Source: Streptomyces sp. B3I8 (GTDB lineage: Bacteria; Actinomycetota; Actinomycetes; Streptomycetales; Streptomycetaceae). From it: a DNA stretch of 64,000 bases. Of this stretch, positions 8,307 to 18,029 are shown piece after piece. Made by a program: the position numbers and the translations under genes. The DNA lies in NCBI RefSeq assembly GCF_030816915.1, contig NZ_JAUSYN010000002.1:5469501-5533500 (forward strand). Reading direction: 5' to 3'. Within the stretch, counting starts at the first letter, position 1. Each line of letters starts with the position of its first letter. Below the pieces are notes generated by a model. It was not told the origin of the DNA, did not search any database, and saw only the letters and a program-made list of their open reading frames with translations.

Positions 8307-9538
8307 GGCCCCACCTCGACAATGCTCAGTTCCGGTATGGGGAAGACCAGCCGGCCGCCCCACTCGTGCACGAAGGACAGCTGCTCGGTCAGCTCGGCCC
8401 GCAGGTTCCACGGCAGGACGAGGACATAGTCCGGCCGGTCGGCGGCGATCCGTTCCGGCTCCAGGATCGGGATGCGGGCGCCGGGGGTGAACCTGCCGTG
8501 CTTGTAGGGGTTGCGGTCCACGGTGTACGGGAGCAGATCGGGCCGGATGCCGCAGTGGTTGAGCAGGGTGTTGCCCTTGCCGGGGGCGCCGTAGCCGACG
8601 ACCGTCTCGCCGCGCTCGGCCGCGTCGATCAGGAACCGCAGCAGGTCCCGGCGCACCTTGGCCACCCGGGCGGAGAACTCGGTGTACCCGGACAGCTCCT
8701 GGAGCCCGGCGGCCTTCTCCCGGCCGAGCACCTCGGTCACGCGCGCGGACGGCTCGCCGGCCACCCCGTCGGGCCGCGCCCACAGCCGGATGGAGCCGCC
8801 GTGCGTGGGCAGCAACTCGACGTCCACCAGGGTCAGTCCGCCGCTCGCCAGCGCCCGGGCCGCCGACGCGACCGTGTAGTACTGGAAGTGCTCGTGGTAG
8901 ATCGTGTCGTACTGGTTCTCCTCGATCAGGGTCAGCAGGTGCTGCACCTCGACGGAGACCCAGCCGTCGTCCGCGACCATCGCGCGCAGCCCCTCGGTGA
9001 AGCCGACGACGTCCGGGATGTGCGCGTACACGTTGTTGGCGACCACCAGGTCCGCCGGGCCGTGCTCCGCGCGGACGCCCGCGCCGGTCGCCGGGTCCAG
9101 GAACGCGGTGAGGGTCGGCACCCCCGCCTCCCGGGCCGCCGCGCCGACGTTCACCGACGGCTCCACGCCCAGGCAGCGGATCCCGCGGTCCACCAGGTGC
9201 TTGAGCAGATACCCGTCGTTGCTCGCCACCTCGACCACGAACGCGTCCTGGCCGAGCCCCAGCCGCTCGACGGCACCGTCGACGTACGTACGCGCGTGCT
9301 CCACCCAGGACGTCGAGTACGAGGAGAAGTACGCGTACTGGGTGAACGTCTCCTCCGGGGTGATCAGCGGCGGGATCTGCGCCAGCCAGCAGTCGGTGCA
9401 CACCCGCAGGTGCAGCGGGAACGCCGGTTCCGGCAGGTCCAGTCGGTCCGCCGCGAGGAAGCTCTCGCACGGCGGGGTCGCTCCCAGGTCGACGACGCTT
9501 TCGAGCGCCGTCGAGCCGCAGAGTCGGCATCGTGTCAT
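8303..9538 (-). CDS. SAM-dependent sugar C-methyltransferase
   Basis: 411 aa from ATG 9538. The N-terminus has the cysteine cluster CRLCG, PPCESF and CTDCW that binds zinc in NDP-hexose C-methyltransferases of the TylCIII/Tcab9 type. A SAM-binding region follows (VVEVASNDGYLLKHL near residue 100). The C-terminal half has the family's GYGAPGKGNTLLNHCG motif and VDRNPYKHGRFTPG. EHFQYYTV contains the conserved active-site Glu-His-Phe-Gln stretch. The product should be a 3-C-methyl branched 4-keto deoxy sugar, fitting the adjacent cytidylyltransferase and epimerase genes. Confidence 0.92.
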   Translation of the reverse strand: MTRCRLCGSTALESVVDLGATPPCESFLAADRLDLPEPAFPLHLRVCTDCWLAQIPPLITPEETFTQYAYFSSYSTSWVEHARTYVDGAVERLGLGQDAFVVEVASNDGYLLKHLVDRGIRCLGVEPSVNVGAAAREAGVPTLTAFLDPATGAGVRAEHGPADLVVANNVYAHIPDVVGFTEGLRAMVADDGWVSVEVQHLLTLIEENQYDTIYHEHFQYYTVASAARALASGGLTLVDVELLPTHGGSIRLWARPDGVAGEPSARVTEVLGREKAAGLQELSGYTEFSARVAKVRRDLLRFLIDAAERGETVVGYGAPGKGNTLLNHCGIRPDLLPYTVDRNPYKHGRFTPGARIPILEPERIAADRPDYVLVLPWNLRAELTEQLSFVHEWGGRLVFPIPELSIVEVGP

Positions 9539-10815
9539 CTACTGCCCCCATTTCGCTCGCGCGGGCGCCCCCGCCGCGAGCCGGTGATCGCTGTCCCCAC
9601 GGGCGGCGGGCCCTCCCCGCCGCCGGACCGGCCCGCGAGCGCGGCGCGGTACCCCTCCACCAGGCGCTCCAGGCCGACGGCCGGACTGAAGTCCCGCTCG
9701 TAACGGTCCCGGGCCGCCCGGCCCATCTCCCGGTTGCGGTCCGCGTCGGCCGTGATCCGCCGCAGGCGGTCCGCGAGTGAGGCGGCCTCACCCGGCCGGT
9801 GCAGCAGCCCCGTGACCCCGTCCTCGACGAGTTCGGTGAAGGCCCCGTGACCGGCGGCGACGGCCGGGACCCCGGCCGCCATCGCCTCCACGGCGACCAG
9901 ACCGAACGCCTCCAGCCAGGTCGAGGGAGCCACCACGGCCACCGCGTCCGCCAGGGCCCGGCGGCACTCGTCCGGGCCGTACAGCCCGGCGTACCGCACG
10001 TCGTCCCGGCCCGCCGCCCAGACGGCCACCTCATCCTCCAGCGGGCCGGTGCCGGCGATCAGCAGCGGTACGCCCACACCGCCGGACGCCGCGAGCTCGT
10101 CCCACGCGGCCATGAGCAGCCGTACGCCCTTGGCCTCCGCGAGCCGGCCGAGGAAGAGCAGGTGCGTGCCGGGCCCCGTGCGGCGGTCCGCCGGGTCCGG
10201 GTCCGGGACGAAGTTGTGCTTCACCGCGAGCCGTTCGGCCGGCATCCCGGCCTCCACCAGCACCTCGCGCTGCGCCGCCGAGATGCAGAAGAACCGCTCC
10301 ACGCCGGTCCACCAGCGCCGCCGGTTGAGCGACAGGCTCACCGCGAGCGGCACCGTCGCCACCCGGGAGTCGCGGTAGCAGCCGTGCCGGACGGCGGGCA
10401 GCGGCGAGGCGCCGACGCACTCGGTGCACGGCCTGCCGTCCCGCAGCAGGGTGCCCGGCGGGCAGATCTGCGTGTAGTTGTGCAGCGTGGCGACGGCCGG
10501 GACACCGGCGTCCGCGCACGCCGCCAGCACGGACGGCGACACGAGAGGGAAGACGTTGTGGACATGCACCACGTCGGGGCGCGTGGCCCGCAGCCGGGCG
10601 GTGAACTCCCTGCGCACCGCCGGGTTCCACGGCACGAGCAGCGGCACGGCCGCCTTGCCGAGCGGGGAGCGGGCGGAGATGTCGTCGCTGTGCCGCTCGA
10701 ACAGCTCGACCCGGTGGCCGCCCGCGCGCAGCAGCTCCACCTCCTGGTCGACGGCCTTGTTCTCGCCGCTGGGCTGCGCCGAGCGGTAGCGGTTGTGCAC
10801 CACGAGGACGTGCAT
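9535..10815 (-). CDS. Family 4 glycosyltransferase
   Basis: 426 aa from ATG 10815. It has the GT-B/GT4 layout: N-terminal MHVLVVHNRY with the SGENKAV loop, a small cysteine-rich insert (TLLRDGRPCTECVG, residues about 125-140, resembling the zinc-knuckle-like insert of some GT4 enzymes), then LLFLGRLAEAKGV and the donor-binding STWLEAFGLVAVEAMAAG with the EX7E motif. It is retaining and membrane-associated and transfers a sugar from an NDP or GDP donor. ATGA overlap with the methyltransferase gene shows tight coupling. The last 30 residues are Gly/Arg/Pro-rich and likely unstructured. Confidence 0.9.
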   Translation of the reverse strand: MHVLVVHNRYRSAQPSGENKAVDQEVELLRAGGHRVELFERHSDDISARSPLGKAAVPLLVPWNPAVRREFTARLRATRPDVVHVHNVFPLVSPSVLAACADAGVPAVATLHNYTQICPPGTLLRDGRPCTECVGASPLPAVRHGCYRDSRVATVPLAVSLSLNRRRWWTGVERFFCISAAQREVLVEAGMPAERLAVKHNFVPDPDPADRRTGPGTHLLFLGRLAEAKGVRLLMAAWDELAASGGVGVPLLIAGTGPLEDEVAVWAAGRDDVRYAGLYGPDECRRALADAVAVVAPSTWLEAFGLVAVEAMAAGVPAVAAGHGAFTELVEDGVTGLLHRPGEAASLADRLRRITADADRNREMGRAARDRYERDFSPAVGLERLVEGYRAALAGRSGGGEGPPPVGTAITGSRRGRPRERNGGSR

Positions 10816-10817
10816 GG

Positions 10818-12249
10818 TCAGGGAACCTCCGGTTTCCGGGCCCAGCGCGGGACGCGTCGGCGCGGGGGTTCGGGCGTGGGCGGGGCGGGGGAGGCGGGTG
10901 CGGGTGCCGTCGGCGGTGCGGCGGCCGAGGCGGGGCGATCGGGCGGCACCGGTCGAGCGGGTGGTGCGGGGTGAGCGGGTGGTGCGGCGGCCGCGACCGG
11001 GCGAGCGGGCGGTGCGAGGGCGGCCGTACGGGACGCGGGTACCGGCGCCGCGAGCAGCGAGGCGGCCACGGCCAGGTGCAGCAGGTACGGCGAGGCGTCG
11101 CCCAGCCCCGCCTCGGTGTAGGAGGCGAGGGCGCAGTAGCTGATCAGGAAGAGCGCGCAGGCCCGCGCCGGCGACGGCGGCCGCAGCAGCGCCACGGTGC
11201 CCAGGACCAGGATCGCCGCCGCGACCAGCGAGACCCCCAGCAGGCCCTGCTCGTGGTAGACGGCCAGCCAGCTGTTGTCGATCGGGAGCCCGTCGAACGA
11301 CTTGTCGCCCAGCCCCGTGCCGAACACCTGCTCGGTCGCGGTCCGGGGTGCCGCGAGCAGCGCGTGCCACACCTTGGCCCTGCCGGTGAGGCTGGAGAAG
11401 TTCTCCTCGCTCTGCCCCCGCAGGAACCACGCCTGGAGTACGGAGCCGAACGCCACCGCCGCCACGGCCGCGCACACCACCGCCCAGGTGAAGAACCGGC
11501 GGGCGGCGGCGCTGGTCAGGAAGAGCGAGCCGATCGCCACCAGCAGCCCCACCAGCAGGCCGAGGGTGGCCGTGCGGGTGTGGGTGAGCGCGAGCAGCAC
11601 CAGCGACGGCACGACGACCATCGCGGCGCTGCGCCGGTCGGTCCGGCGGCCCAGCAGGAGCAGCACGGCCAGGCCGCTGATCACGGCGGCGTACTGGCCG
11701 ATCTGCGGCGGGGTGAGCGGCCACAGCGCACCCACCAGCCGTCCCCCGTAGAGGTCGGGCAGTGCCATCCCCGGCGAGACGAGCGCCCCGGCGGCGACCG
11801 ACCCGAGCACCACGAAGTACGCCCGGATGTGGTGCCGTACGAACGTGTCGCTCCCGTCCCACCAGCGGCTCAGCAGCCACAGCGTGCCGACGAACAGGGC
11901 CAGTCGGGAGCAGCGGAACAGCGCCCCGAACCCGGATTGGAGGTCGGCGCTGGACAGGACGCTCGGCACCAGCAGCAGGGTGAGCAGGGACAGATAGGCC
12001 CCGCCCCGCAAGCGCGGGCCGGGGATTGACGACGAGTGCCAGCGCGAACGCCAGGACCAGCGCGCCCATGGTGACCATCTGGATGAGGGAGCGGGGCAGC
12101 GGAACGATGGTCTTCGCCCCGGCGGAGCCGAGGGTGTCGAGGACCAGCAGGCCCCAGACGACCCCGACGGTCCGGGGGACACGGGCCGGGTGCGGTGCGG
12201 CGCCGGGCGAGGTGTCCACCGTCCCCGTGCCGCGCGGGTGTGCGCTCAT
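10818..12249 (-). pseudogene. O-antigen polymerase/ligase-like membrane protein, reading frame broken near 12011
   Basis: Two overlapping frames together encode one protein. The first, from ATG 12249, gives the soluble N-terminus and first helix region (TVGVVWGLLVLDTLGSAG...ALALVVNP). The second frame continues with about ten hydrophobic helices, including RTATLGLLVGLL and the periplasmic loop region GTGLGDKSFDGLPIDNSW that marks Wzy/WaaL-type proteins. The total span is 1432 bases, one more than a multiple of three; removing one base at the GCGCTTGCGG context near 12011 restores a continuous 476-aa protein. This is either a sequencing error or a real frameshift. The tail is Pro/Ala-rich and repetitive. 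It is the only polymerase candidate in the cluster. Confidence 0.8.
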
Positions 12250-12250
12250 C

Positions 12251-13789
12251 TCAGCCCCCCGCCCCCGCGTCACCGTCGAACGTGCTGCCCGCGTCCTGCC
12301 GGTAGGGCGTGGCCCGCCACTCCTGGCCGTCCAGCACCCGGCTCGGGTCGTGGGCGACGAACTTCCACGGCCCGACGTAGACGTTGTCGTGCCAACGGTT
12401 GTGCTGTTTGCCGGTGATCGCCTCGGCCACCCGCTCACCCTTGTAGGGCGACCAGTCGGGATACGTGCCGTAGTTGGCCAGCACCGCCATCCGGTCGCAC
12501 TTCACCGTGCAGCCGACGACGGACTTGTGCAGCACGAAGCGGTTGGCGTGGATGTCCACCCGCTGGGTCTTCCAGCGGCAGTCCGCGTAGAGCGGCGCCT
12601 TCGCGATGGCCGGCCGCGCGCAGCGTTTCCTGTCCTTCACCAGCAGCGTGCAGTCGCCGGAGGAGGTGTTGGCGGGGCTGTTGCAGAACCGGTCGGCGTT
12701 CTCCCACAGGGTGATCCCGGACCAGTTGTCCTCCAGCACGTTGCGGTAGATCTCGATCTCGTCCGTACGGGCCGGGACGCGCGGCTCTCCGCCGGACTCG
12801 GAGATGTAGACCGTCGCGAAGGGGAAGTTGTCGCCGCGGTCGGCGTACTTGCGGCCCTCCACCCAGTTGTTGCGCCGGATGACGTTGTCCCGGACGACCG
12901 CGTTGTAGCTCGTCTCGTAGATCAGCGCGGCACCGTCGTTGGCCTCCAGCACGTTCTTCTCGATGCGGAAGTCGTTGTTGTCGGTGTCGGCCCACAGCCC
13001 GGTGCCCCGGTTGTCGTGCACCCAGTTGCCTCGGACGTCGGCGCCGTCGACGGCCCAGAACTTGATGCCCCCGGTGCAGCCGCAGCCGGGCCGCCGCTTC
13101 TCCCAGTCGCCGGTGTTGTTGCCGGTGATCTCGTTGCCCTCGACCACCAGGTCGCGCAGCGGCCCGTCGCCCTTGTACGCGTTCATGCCGTACTGCCCGT
13201 TGTCGCGCAGGCAGTTGTCGCGGACCTTCTGGCGGGCGCCCGCCATCAGCCCGGCGCCGGAGTTGCGCCGGATCGTCGAGTGTTCGACGACCCATCCGTC
13301 GGCCGAGTCGTGGTTGACGACGCCCTCGTCCTGCGGCGCGACGAAGTGCTGCACGGTCAGATGGCTGAGGATGACGTCGGTGGCGGAGCCGGTGAACGCG
13401 TACTGGTTGGTCTTCTGCCCGTCGAGCACCGCGCCCGGCGCGCCGAGGTAGCGGTCGCCCTTCTTGGGCACGACCTGGGAGAACCGGTCCTTGTCGAGCC
13501 GGTGCCTGCCCGGTCGCAGCCAGAACGTCGTCCTCGCCGGGCTGCTTCTCGTCTTGGCGGCGAGGTCGCCGACGACCGAGGGGTCGACGGTGACCGCGCC
13601 GGCCGGCGCCTTCGCGGGCCCCGCCGGGGGTTTCGCGCACACCCGGGCCACGTGCCGGGTCGCGGCCGTGGAGGGCGCGGTGGTCGGTCTCGCCTTCGGG
13701 GCGTCCGGCGAGCCGTCACAGCCGGACACCAGCAGAACCGGTGCCAGTACCGCCGCCGCCCATGTCCGGCGCCACCAGTTGTCTCCCAC
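12251..13789 (-). CDS. Right-handed parallel beta-helix lipoprotein
   Basis: 512 aa from GTG 13789, preceded by AGGAGGAGG. A signal peptide with positively charged WWRRT is followed by a hydrophobic core and lipobox LLVSGC (Cys24), so the protein should be lipid-anchored outside the cell. After a Thr/Pro/Ala linker come repeats typical of beta-helix folds: VEHSTIRRN, VEGNEITGNN, VRGNWVHDNRGTGLW, IEKNVLEAND, VRDNVIRRNN, IYRNVLEDNW. Such folds occur in pectate-lyase-like and alginate epimerase-like proteins. Combined with the next gene (heparinase-like), it may bind, cut or edit the polymer. No catalytic residues are assigned. Confidence 0.85.
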   Translation of the reverse strand: MGDNWWRRTWAAAVLAPVLLVSGCDGSPDAPKARPTTAPSTAATRHVARVCAKPPAGPAKAPAGAVTVDPSVVGDLAAKTRSSPARTTFWLRPGRHRLDKDRFSQVVPKKGDRYLGAPGAVLDGQKTNQYAFTGSATDVILSHLTVQHFVAPQDEGVVNHDSADGWVVEHSTIRRNSGAGLMAGARQKVRDNCLRDNGQYGMNAYKGDGPLRDLVVEGNEITGNNTGDWEKRRPGCGCTGGIKFWAVDGADVRGNWVHDNRGTGLWADTDNNDFRIEKNVLEANDGAALIYETSYNAVVRDNVIRRNNWVEGRKYADRGDNFPFATVYISESGGEPRVPARTDEIEIYRNVLEDNWSGITLWENADRFCNSPANTSSGDCTLLVKDRKRCARPAIAKAPLYADCRWKTQRVDIHANRFVLHKSVVGCTVKCDRMAVLANYGTYPDWSPYKGERVAEAITGKQHNRWHDNVYVGPWKFVAHDPSRVLDGQEWRATPYRQDAGSTFDGDAGAGG

Positions 13790-13838
13790 GCGTCCTCCTC
13801 CTTTCTCTGCGGCTCGCTGCGGTTCTCTGCGGCCGTGC

Positions 13839-15791
13839 CTAGTCGCGGAACGTGAGCACGGTGGTGAACTCGTGCGTGTCATCGGTGAATCCGGTGCCGA
13901 GCAGCGTCGTGGCGGGCTCCTTGCGGCCGAAGCCGGGGGAGTACCAGCCCAGCGGCGGATCGCTCTCGCCGCGGTGGGCCCGCCAGGACAGCCGGCGGGG
14001 CAGGTCGAGCACCGCGGAGCGCGGCGTGCCGTCCCGGGACCAGGTCAACTCGGCCCGGTGCCCGTCGAGTTCGGCGGTGAGGGCCGGGCCGAGGTGGAAC
14101 GCCAGGCGCACCGCCCGGCGCGGGCCGCGCACCTCATCGGTCACCCGCAACTCCCGCTCTGCGTCGATGAGTTCGACCTGGCGGCGGTGCACGGAACCCC
14201 GGTAGCCGTCGTGCTCGGCGCACCACCGGGACACCCCCGCCCCGGACGTGTGCACGTCGGTGACGCGGCTGCGGGCGTGCCGCGTCCACAGGAACGGGCC
14301 GCCGGAGACGGACTGGTCCTCGCCGTCCAGCTCCAGGGTGTTGTGGGCCTGCGTGGAGCGGAAGTAGCGGCGCCACTCCGGCTGCCCGTGGTAGCAGTAC
14401 GTCCCCGGGTCGGCGAGCACGTCGACGCCGTCGTGCCGCACCTCCAGCGACAGCGCGTCCGCGTGGGCGTGCGCGGCGATGGACAGGAAGCCGTGCGGGC
14501 CGCCGTCGCAGCGGCACCAGATGCCTCCCGGGCCGCGCAGGACGGTGAGCCCCGCGTCCGCGAAGTGGGCGGGCCGGGCGGCGGGGCGGCGCGCGGACGG
14601 TTCGGTGGGGCGGACGAGCGCGGCCAGCAGCCCGCTGCGCACATCGGTGCCGGTCACGGCGGGCCACCAGGGCAGGGCGCCGAACACGGCGTCCCCGGTG
14701 GCCAGCAGCGAACCCCAGCGGTCGGTGCCCGCCCCGTCCACGACCAGGCCGTGCCCGTCGTCCGCGTCGCCCTGGCGCGGTGGCCGCAGCCGGTCGTCGA
14801 CGACGGCGGCGAGCGCGTCCGTCATCCGCAGCAGCACCAGCCGAGTCGTCGCCGGGACCGGGACCCCGGCCGCGTCCGCCTCCGCCAGCGCGGCCAGGCC
14901 GAGTTCCAGGACGAGCCCGTGGTACTCGGTGGCCAGCTCTCGGTTGAGACCGGAGAGGAAGGTGTTGGCACGCAGATGCCGGTCCAGCGCGCGCAGCGCG
15001 TCGGCCCGCCACCGCGCCGAGTCCGGGAACCAGCCGAACGCGCAGGCCGCGGCCGACTGCCCGGCGGTCTCGGCCACGGCGTGGTTGTTGGCCGACGAGC
15101 CCCGGCTGGGGAACGCGGCCAGCCAGCGCTGGTGGTGCCAGATCTGCCGCACCGCCACCGGGTTGTCCTCGAACAGCGCCGCCGCGCCCGGCCACCCGTC
15201 GAGCAGACGGCGGATCCACACCCACGACAGCAGCCGGATGCCCAGCTCGATGCCGCTCGTCCAGTGCGCCCCGCGCAGCGGCGGGTTGACCGCCCACCAG
15301 GACCGCAGATGCGCGGCCACCCGCTCCGCGTACCGCTCGTCGCCGGTGAGCGCGTGGGCGGCGGCGAGCACGGTCAGGTACTGGTGCCGGGACGGCTCCC
15401 AGATCTGCTTGATGTCCCCGACCGCCGCCTCGTCCCGGTACGGCACGTCGAAGGCATGGCCCGACGGGGCCCGGCGCCCGGTCCTGGGGTCGTACGACCA
15501 GTCCGGGTCGGCCATGTCGTCCCGGCGCACGCCGAAGAACTCGGCGTGCCCGTCCATCAGCCGGTCCGCCTCGGCGAGCAGGCGTTTCGCGGCGTCCGGC
15601 GGCACCGCGGCGAGCGTGCCGGCGGGCAGCACGGCGGTGAACCGGGCACCGCTCACGCGTGGCCCGTCCGGAGGCGCCGACCGCCACCGCCGTCGGCGCA
15701 CCGCGTCGCCCACCCGGCCGCCGACCTCCTGCGGCCCCATCCGGGACAGCCGCCGCAGGTACCAGCCGGGGCTCCCCGGCAGCGCGGTCAT
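13839..15791 (-). CDS. Heparinase II/III-like (alginate lyase superfamily) protein
   Basis: 650 aa from ATG 15791, overlapping the oxidoreductase stop (ATGA). The N-terminal alpha/alpha-toroid half contains the SRGSSANNHAVAETAG stretch (Asn-His pair) and the C-terminal half the FLSIAAHAHADALSLEV and GTYCYHG motifs that hold the conserved His, Asp and Tyr of heparinase II/III and PL15/PL17-type enzymes. No signal peptide is visible. In many polysaccharide clusters a heparinase-like gene accompanies an asparagine synthase and a two-domain oxidoreductase, as here. It may trim or turn over a uronate-containing polymer, consistent with the UDP-sugar dehydrogenase upstream. Confidence 0.9.
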   Translation of the reverse strand: MTALPGSPGWYLRRLSRMGPQEVGGRVGDAVRRRRWRSAPPDGPRVSGARFTAVLPAGTLAAVPPDAAKRLLAEADRLMDGHAEFFGVRRDDMADPDWSYDPRTGRRAPSGHAFDVPYRDEAAVGDIKQIWEPSRHQYLTVLAAAHALTGDERYAERVAAHLRSWWAVNPPLRGAHWTSGIELGIRLLSWVWIRRLLDGWPGAAALFEDNPVAVRQIWHHQRWLAAFPSRGSSANNHAVAETAGQSAAACAFGWFPDSARWRADALRALDRHLRANTFLSGLNRELATEYHGLVLELGLAALAEADAAGVPVPATTRLVLLRMTDALAAVVDDRLRPPRQGDADDGHGLVVDGAGTDRWGSLLATGDAVFGALPWWPAVTGTDVRSGLLAALVRPTEPSARRPAARPAHFADAGLTVLRGPGGIWCRCDGGPHGFLSIAAHAHADALSLEVRHDGVDVLADPGTYCYHGQPEWRRYFRSTQAHNTLELDGEDQSVSGGPFLWTRHARSRVTDVHTSGAGVSRWCAEHDGYRGSVHRRQVELIDAERELRVTDEVRGPRRAVRLAFHLGPALTAELDGHRAELTWSRDGTPRSAVLDLPRRLSWRAHRGESDPPLGWYSPGFGRKEPATTLLGTGFTDDTHEFTTVLTFRD

Positions 15792-17974
15792 CGTGCCCCC
15801 GCCAGTGTCACCGGGGCACCGGCCGCCAGGCTCGCCCCGACCGCGAGGGTGGCCGCCGTGGTGGCGACCAGCGACTGAAGCGGCACCGGCATCGGGCCGC
15901 CGGTCCGCACGGCCCGTACGAACGCGGCCAGTTCGGCGACCTGGCCCTTGTCGCGGGCCTTGGGCAGCCGCGAGGAGACCCACGTGCGGCGGCGGCCCTC
16001 GTACACCGAGGCGCGCACGAAGTCGTCGAGCCGCAACGCCCTGCCGTCCGCGACCAGGTCCAACGTCTCCTTGGGGAAACCGGACGGACCGGTGGTGACA
16101 TAGCTGAGGGTGGCCGTTGACCCGTCCGGGTAGCCGAGGACGACCTGGAGGTCCTCGTTGCCCGGGGAGGCCGTCGCGTACACCGAGACCGGGTCGGCCC
16201 CCAGCAGCCGGCTCGCCGTGTCGACGAAGTGCCCGCCCTCGCCCGCGAACCGCGAACCCTCCGTTTGCTGCCGCAGGTACCAGCTGCCCGGGTCCAGCCG
16301 GCCCGCGTTGACCAGGTAGCGCAGGTTCGCCGGACCGGTACGCGGCCCGAACCGCTTCCCTGCCTCCACCAGCAGCGGGGCGAAGCGGCGGTTGAAACCC
16401 ACCTGGAGCCGGTCGTTGCCGGACTCCTCCACCGCCGCGACCACCCGGTCCAGTTCCTCCCCGGTGAGCGCGAGCGGCTTCTCCACGAACACCGCCTTGC
16501 CCGCGAGCAGCGCCTTCCGGGTCAGCTCGGCGTGCGAGTTGTGCCGGGTCACGACGAACACCGCGTCGACGGAGGCGTCTTCGAGGACGGCGTCGAGGTC
16601 GGTGGTCGCCTCTCCGAAGCCGAACTTGCGCTGCGCGTTGGCGCCGGACAGCGCCGTCGTGGTGACGACCGTGGACAGCTCGACGCCGTCACGCCCGGCC
16701 AGGTGCGGCAGCAGCATCGACGTCGCGTAGTTCCCGGCGCCGACGAACGCCAGCCGCACCGGGGTCCCGGCGGCCCGCGAAGGGGTGGGTGCCGTGGTGC
16801 CGCGCCGCACGGCGGGCACGCCCACCTCCGGCGGCACCGTCTCCACCGGGTGCCCCGGGTAGCGGAACAGCACGGCCACCGCCTTGAGTTCGCCGTCCTT
16901 GAGCCGCCGGTACGCCTCGACGGCGTCGTCGAACTCGGCGACGTGCGAGACGAGCGGCTCCACGTCGACGCGGCCCCGGGCGACCAGGTCCAGGAAGCAG
17001 GCCAGGTTGCGGCGCTCGGTCCAGCGCACATGGCCGATCGGGTAGTCCCGGCCCTCCAGCTCGTACTCCGGGTCGTAGCGCCCGGGGCCGTAGCTGCGGG
17101 AGAAGCGGACGTCGAGCTCCTTCTCGTAGTACGCGTTCCACGGCAGGTCGAGGCGGCACTTGCCGATGTCGACGACCCGGCCCCGGTCCCGGCTCAGCCG
17201 GGCGGCCAGCTCGACCGGCTGGTTGCTGCCGCCGCCGGCCGCCAGATACACCTGGTCCGCGCCGTGGCCGTCGGTGAGTTCCGCGACGGCGCTCTCCACG
17301 GCGGAGGACGCGGGATCGCCGCAGGCGACGGCGCCCAGGCGTGTCGCCAGCTCGCAGCGGGCCGGGTCGGGGTCGGCGCCGACGACACGTACCCCCGAGG
17401 CGGTCAGGAGCTGCGTCACCAACTGCCCGATCAGCCCGAGTCCGACGACCAGCGCCACCTCGCCGAGCCGCGACTCGCCCTGCCGCACGCCCTGCAACGC
17501 GATCGACCCGACCGTGCCGAACGCCGCGTGCCGGGGCGCGAGACCGTCCGGCACGGGTGCGTAGAGGTTCTTCGGCACCCAGTTGACCTCGGCGTGCAGC
17601 GCGTGCTCGTTGCCCGCGCAGGCCACCAGGTCGCCGACCTTCACGTCGTCGGTCCCGGCGCCGACCTCCTCGACCACCCCGCACAGCGAGTAGCCCAGCG
17701 GCGTGTAGGAGTCCAGCTTGCCCATCACCTTGCGGTAGGTGGCGGGCACCCCGTTGGCGGCCACGCTCCGCACGACCTTGGCGACCTGGTCGGGCCGGGA
17801 GCGGGCCTTGCCGAGCATCGACATGCCGGCCTCGGACACCTTCATCAGCTCGGTCCCGGTGGAGATCAGCGAGTAGGCGGTGCGGACCAGCACCCCGCCC
17901 GGCTTGCACCCCGGCACCGGCACGTCGAGGAGCGCCAGCTCACCGCTCTTGTAGTTCTGTACGACCTGTTTCAC
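15788..17974 (-). CDS. Bi-domain oxidoreductase (zinc-type dehydrogenase fused to Gfo/Idh/MocA)
   Basis: 728 aa from GTG 17974. Residues 1-355 form an MDR/zinc alcohol dehydrogenase-like domain with the GLGLIGQLVTQLL nucleotide fold; residues about 380-728 form a Gfo/Idh/MocA domain with AFVGAGNYATS and the conserved VEKPLALTGEEL (catalytic EKP). The junction is a Thr/Pro/Arg linker. Such fusions recur next to heparinase-like and asparagine synthase genes in exopolysaccharide loci and are expected to redox-convert a nucleotide sugar, for example a uronate derivative. The exact substrate is unknown. Confidence 0.92.
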   Translation of the reverse strand: MKQVVQNYKSGELALLDVPVPGCKPGGVLVRTAYSLISTGTELMKVSEAGMSMLGKARSRPDQVAKVVRSVAANGVPATYRKVMGKLDSYTPLGYSLCGVVEEVGAGTDDVKVGDLVACAGNEHALHAEVNWVPKNLYAPVPDGLAPRHAAFGTVGSIALQGVRQGESRLGEVALVVGLGLIGQLVTQLLTASGVRVVGADPDPARCELATRLGAVACGDPASSAVESAVAELTDGHGADQVYLAAGGGSNQPVELAARLSRDRGRVVDIGKCRLDLPWNAYYEKELDVRFSRSYGPGRYDPEYELEGRDYPIGHVRWTERRNLACFLDLVARGRVDVEPLVSHVAEFDDAVEAYRRLKDGELKAVAVLFRYPGHPVETVPPEVGVPAVRRGTTAPTPSRAAGTPVRLAFVGAGNYATSMLLPHLAGRDGVELSTVVTTTALSGANAQRKFGFGEATTDLDAVLEDASVDAVFVVTRHNSHAELTRKALLAGKAVFVEKPLALTGEELDRVVAAVEESGNDRLQVGFNRRFAPLLVEAGKRFGPRTGPANLRYLVNAGRLDPGSWYLRQQTEGSRFAGEGGHFVDTASRLLGADPVSVYATASPGNEDLQVVLGYPDGSTATLSYVTTGPSGFPKETLDLVADGRALRLDDFVRASVYEGRRRTWVSSRLPKARDKGQVAELAAFVRAVRTGGPMPVPLQSLVATTAATLAVGASLAAGAPVTLAGAR

Positions 17975-18029
17975 CGAAAGTCCTCTTCGTTTCGTCTCTT
18001 CGCCGGGACGCAAGTGGTGGGTCGTGCCG

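Noticed and set aside
9535..12438. A 967-codon open frame that reads from the polymerase N-terminus straight into the GT4 gene
   Set aside because: The middle is out-of-frame Arg/Pro/Gly sequence, while the polymerase homology is in another frame. The open frame results from high GC plus the frameshift, not a real fusion protein.
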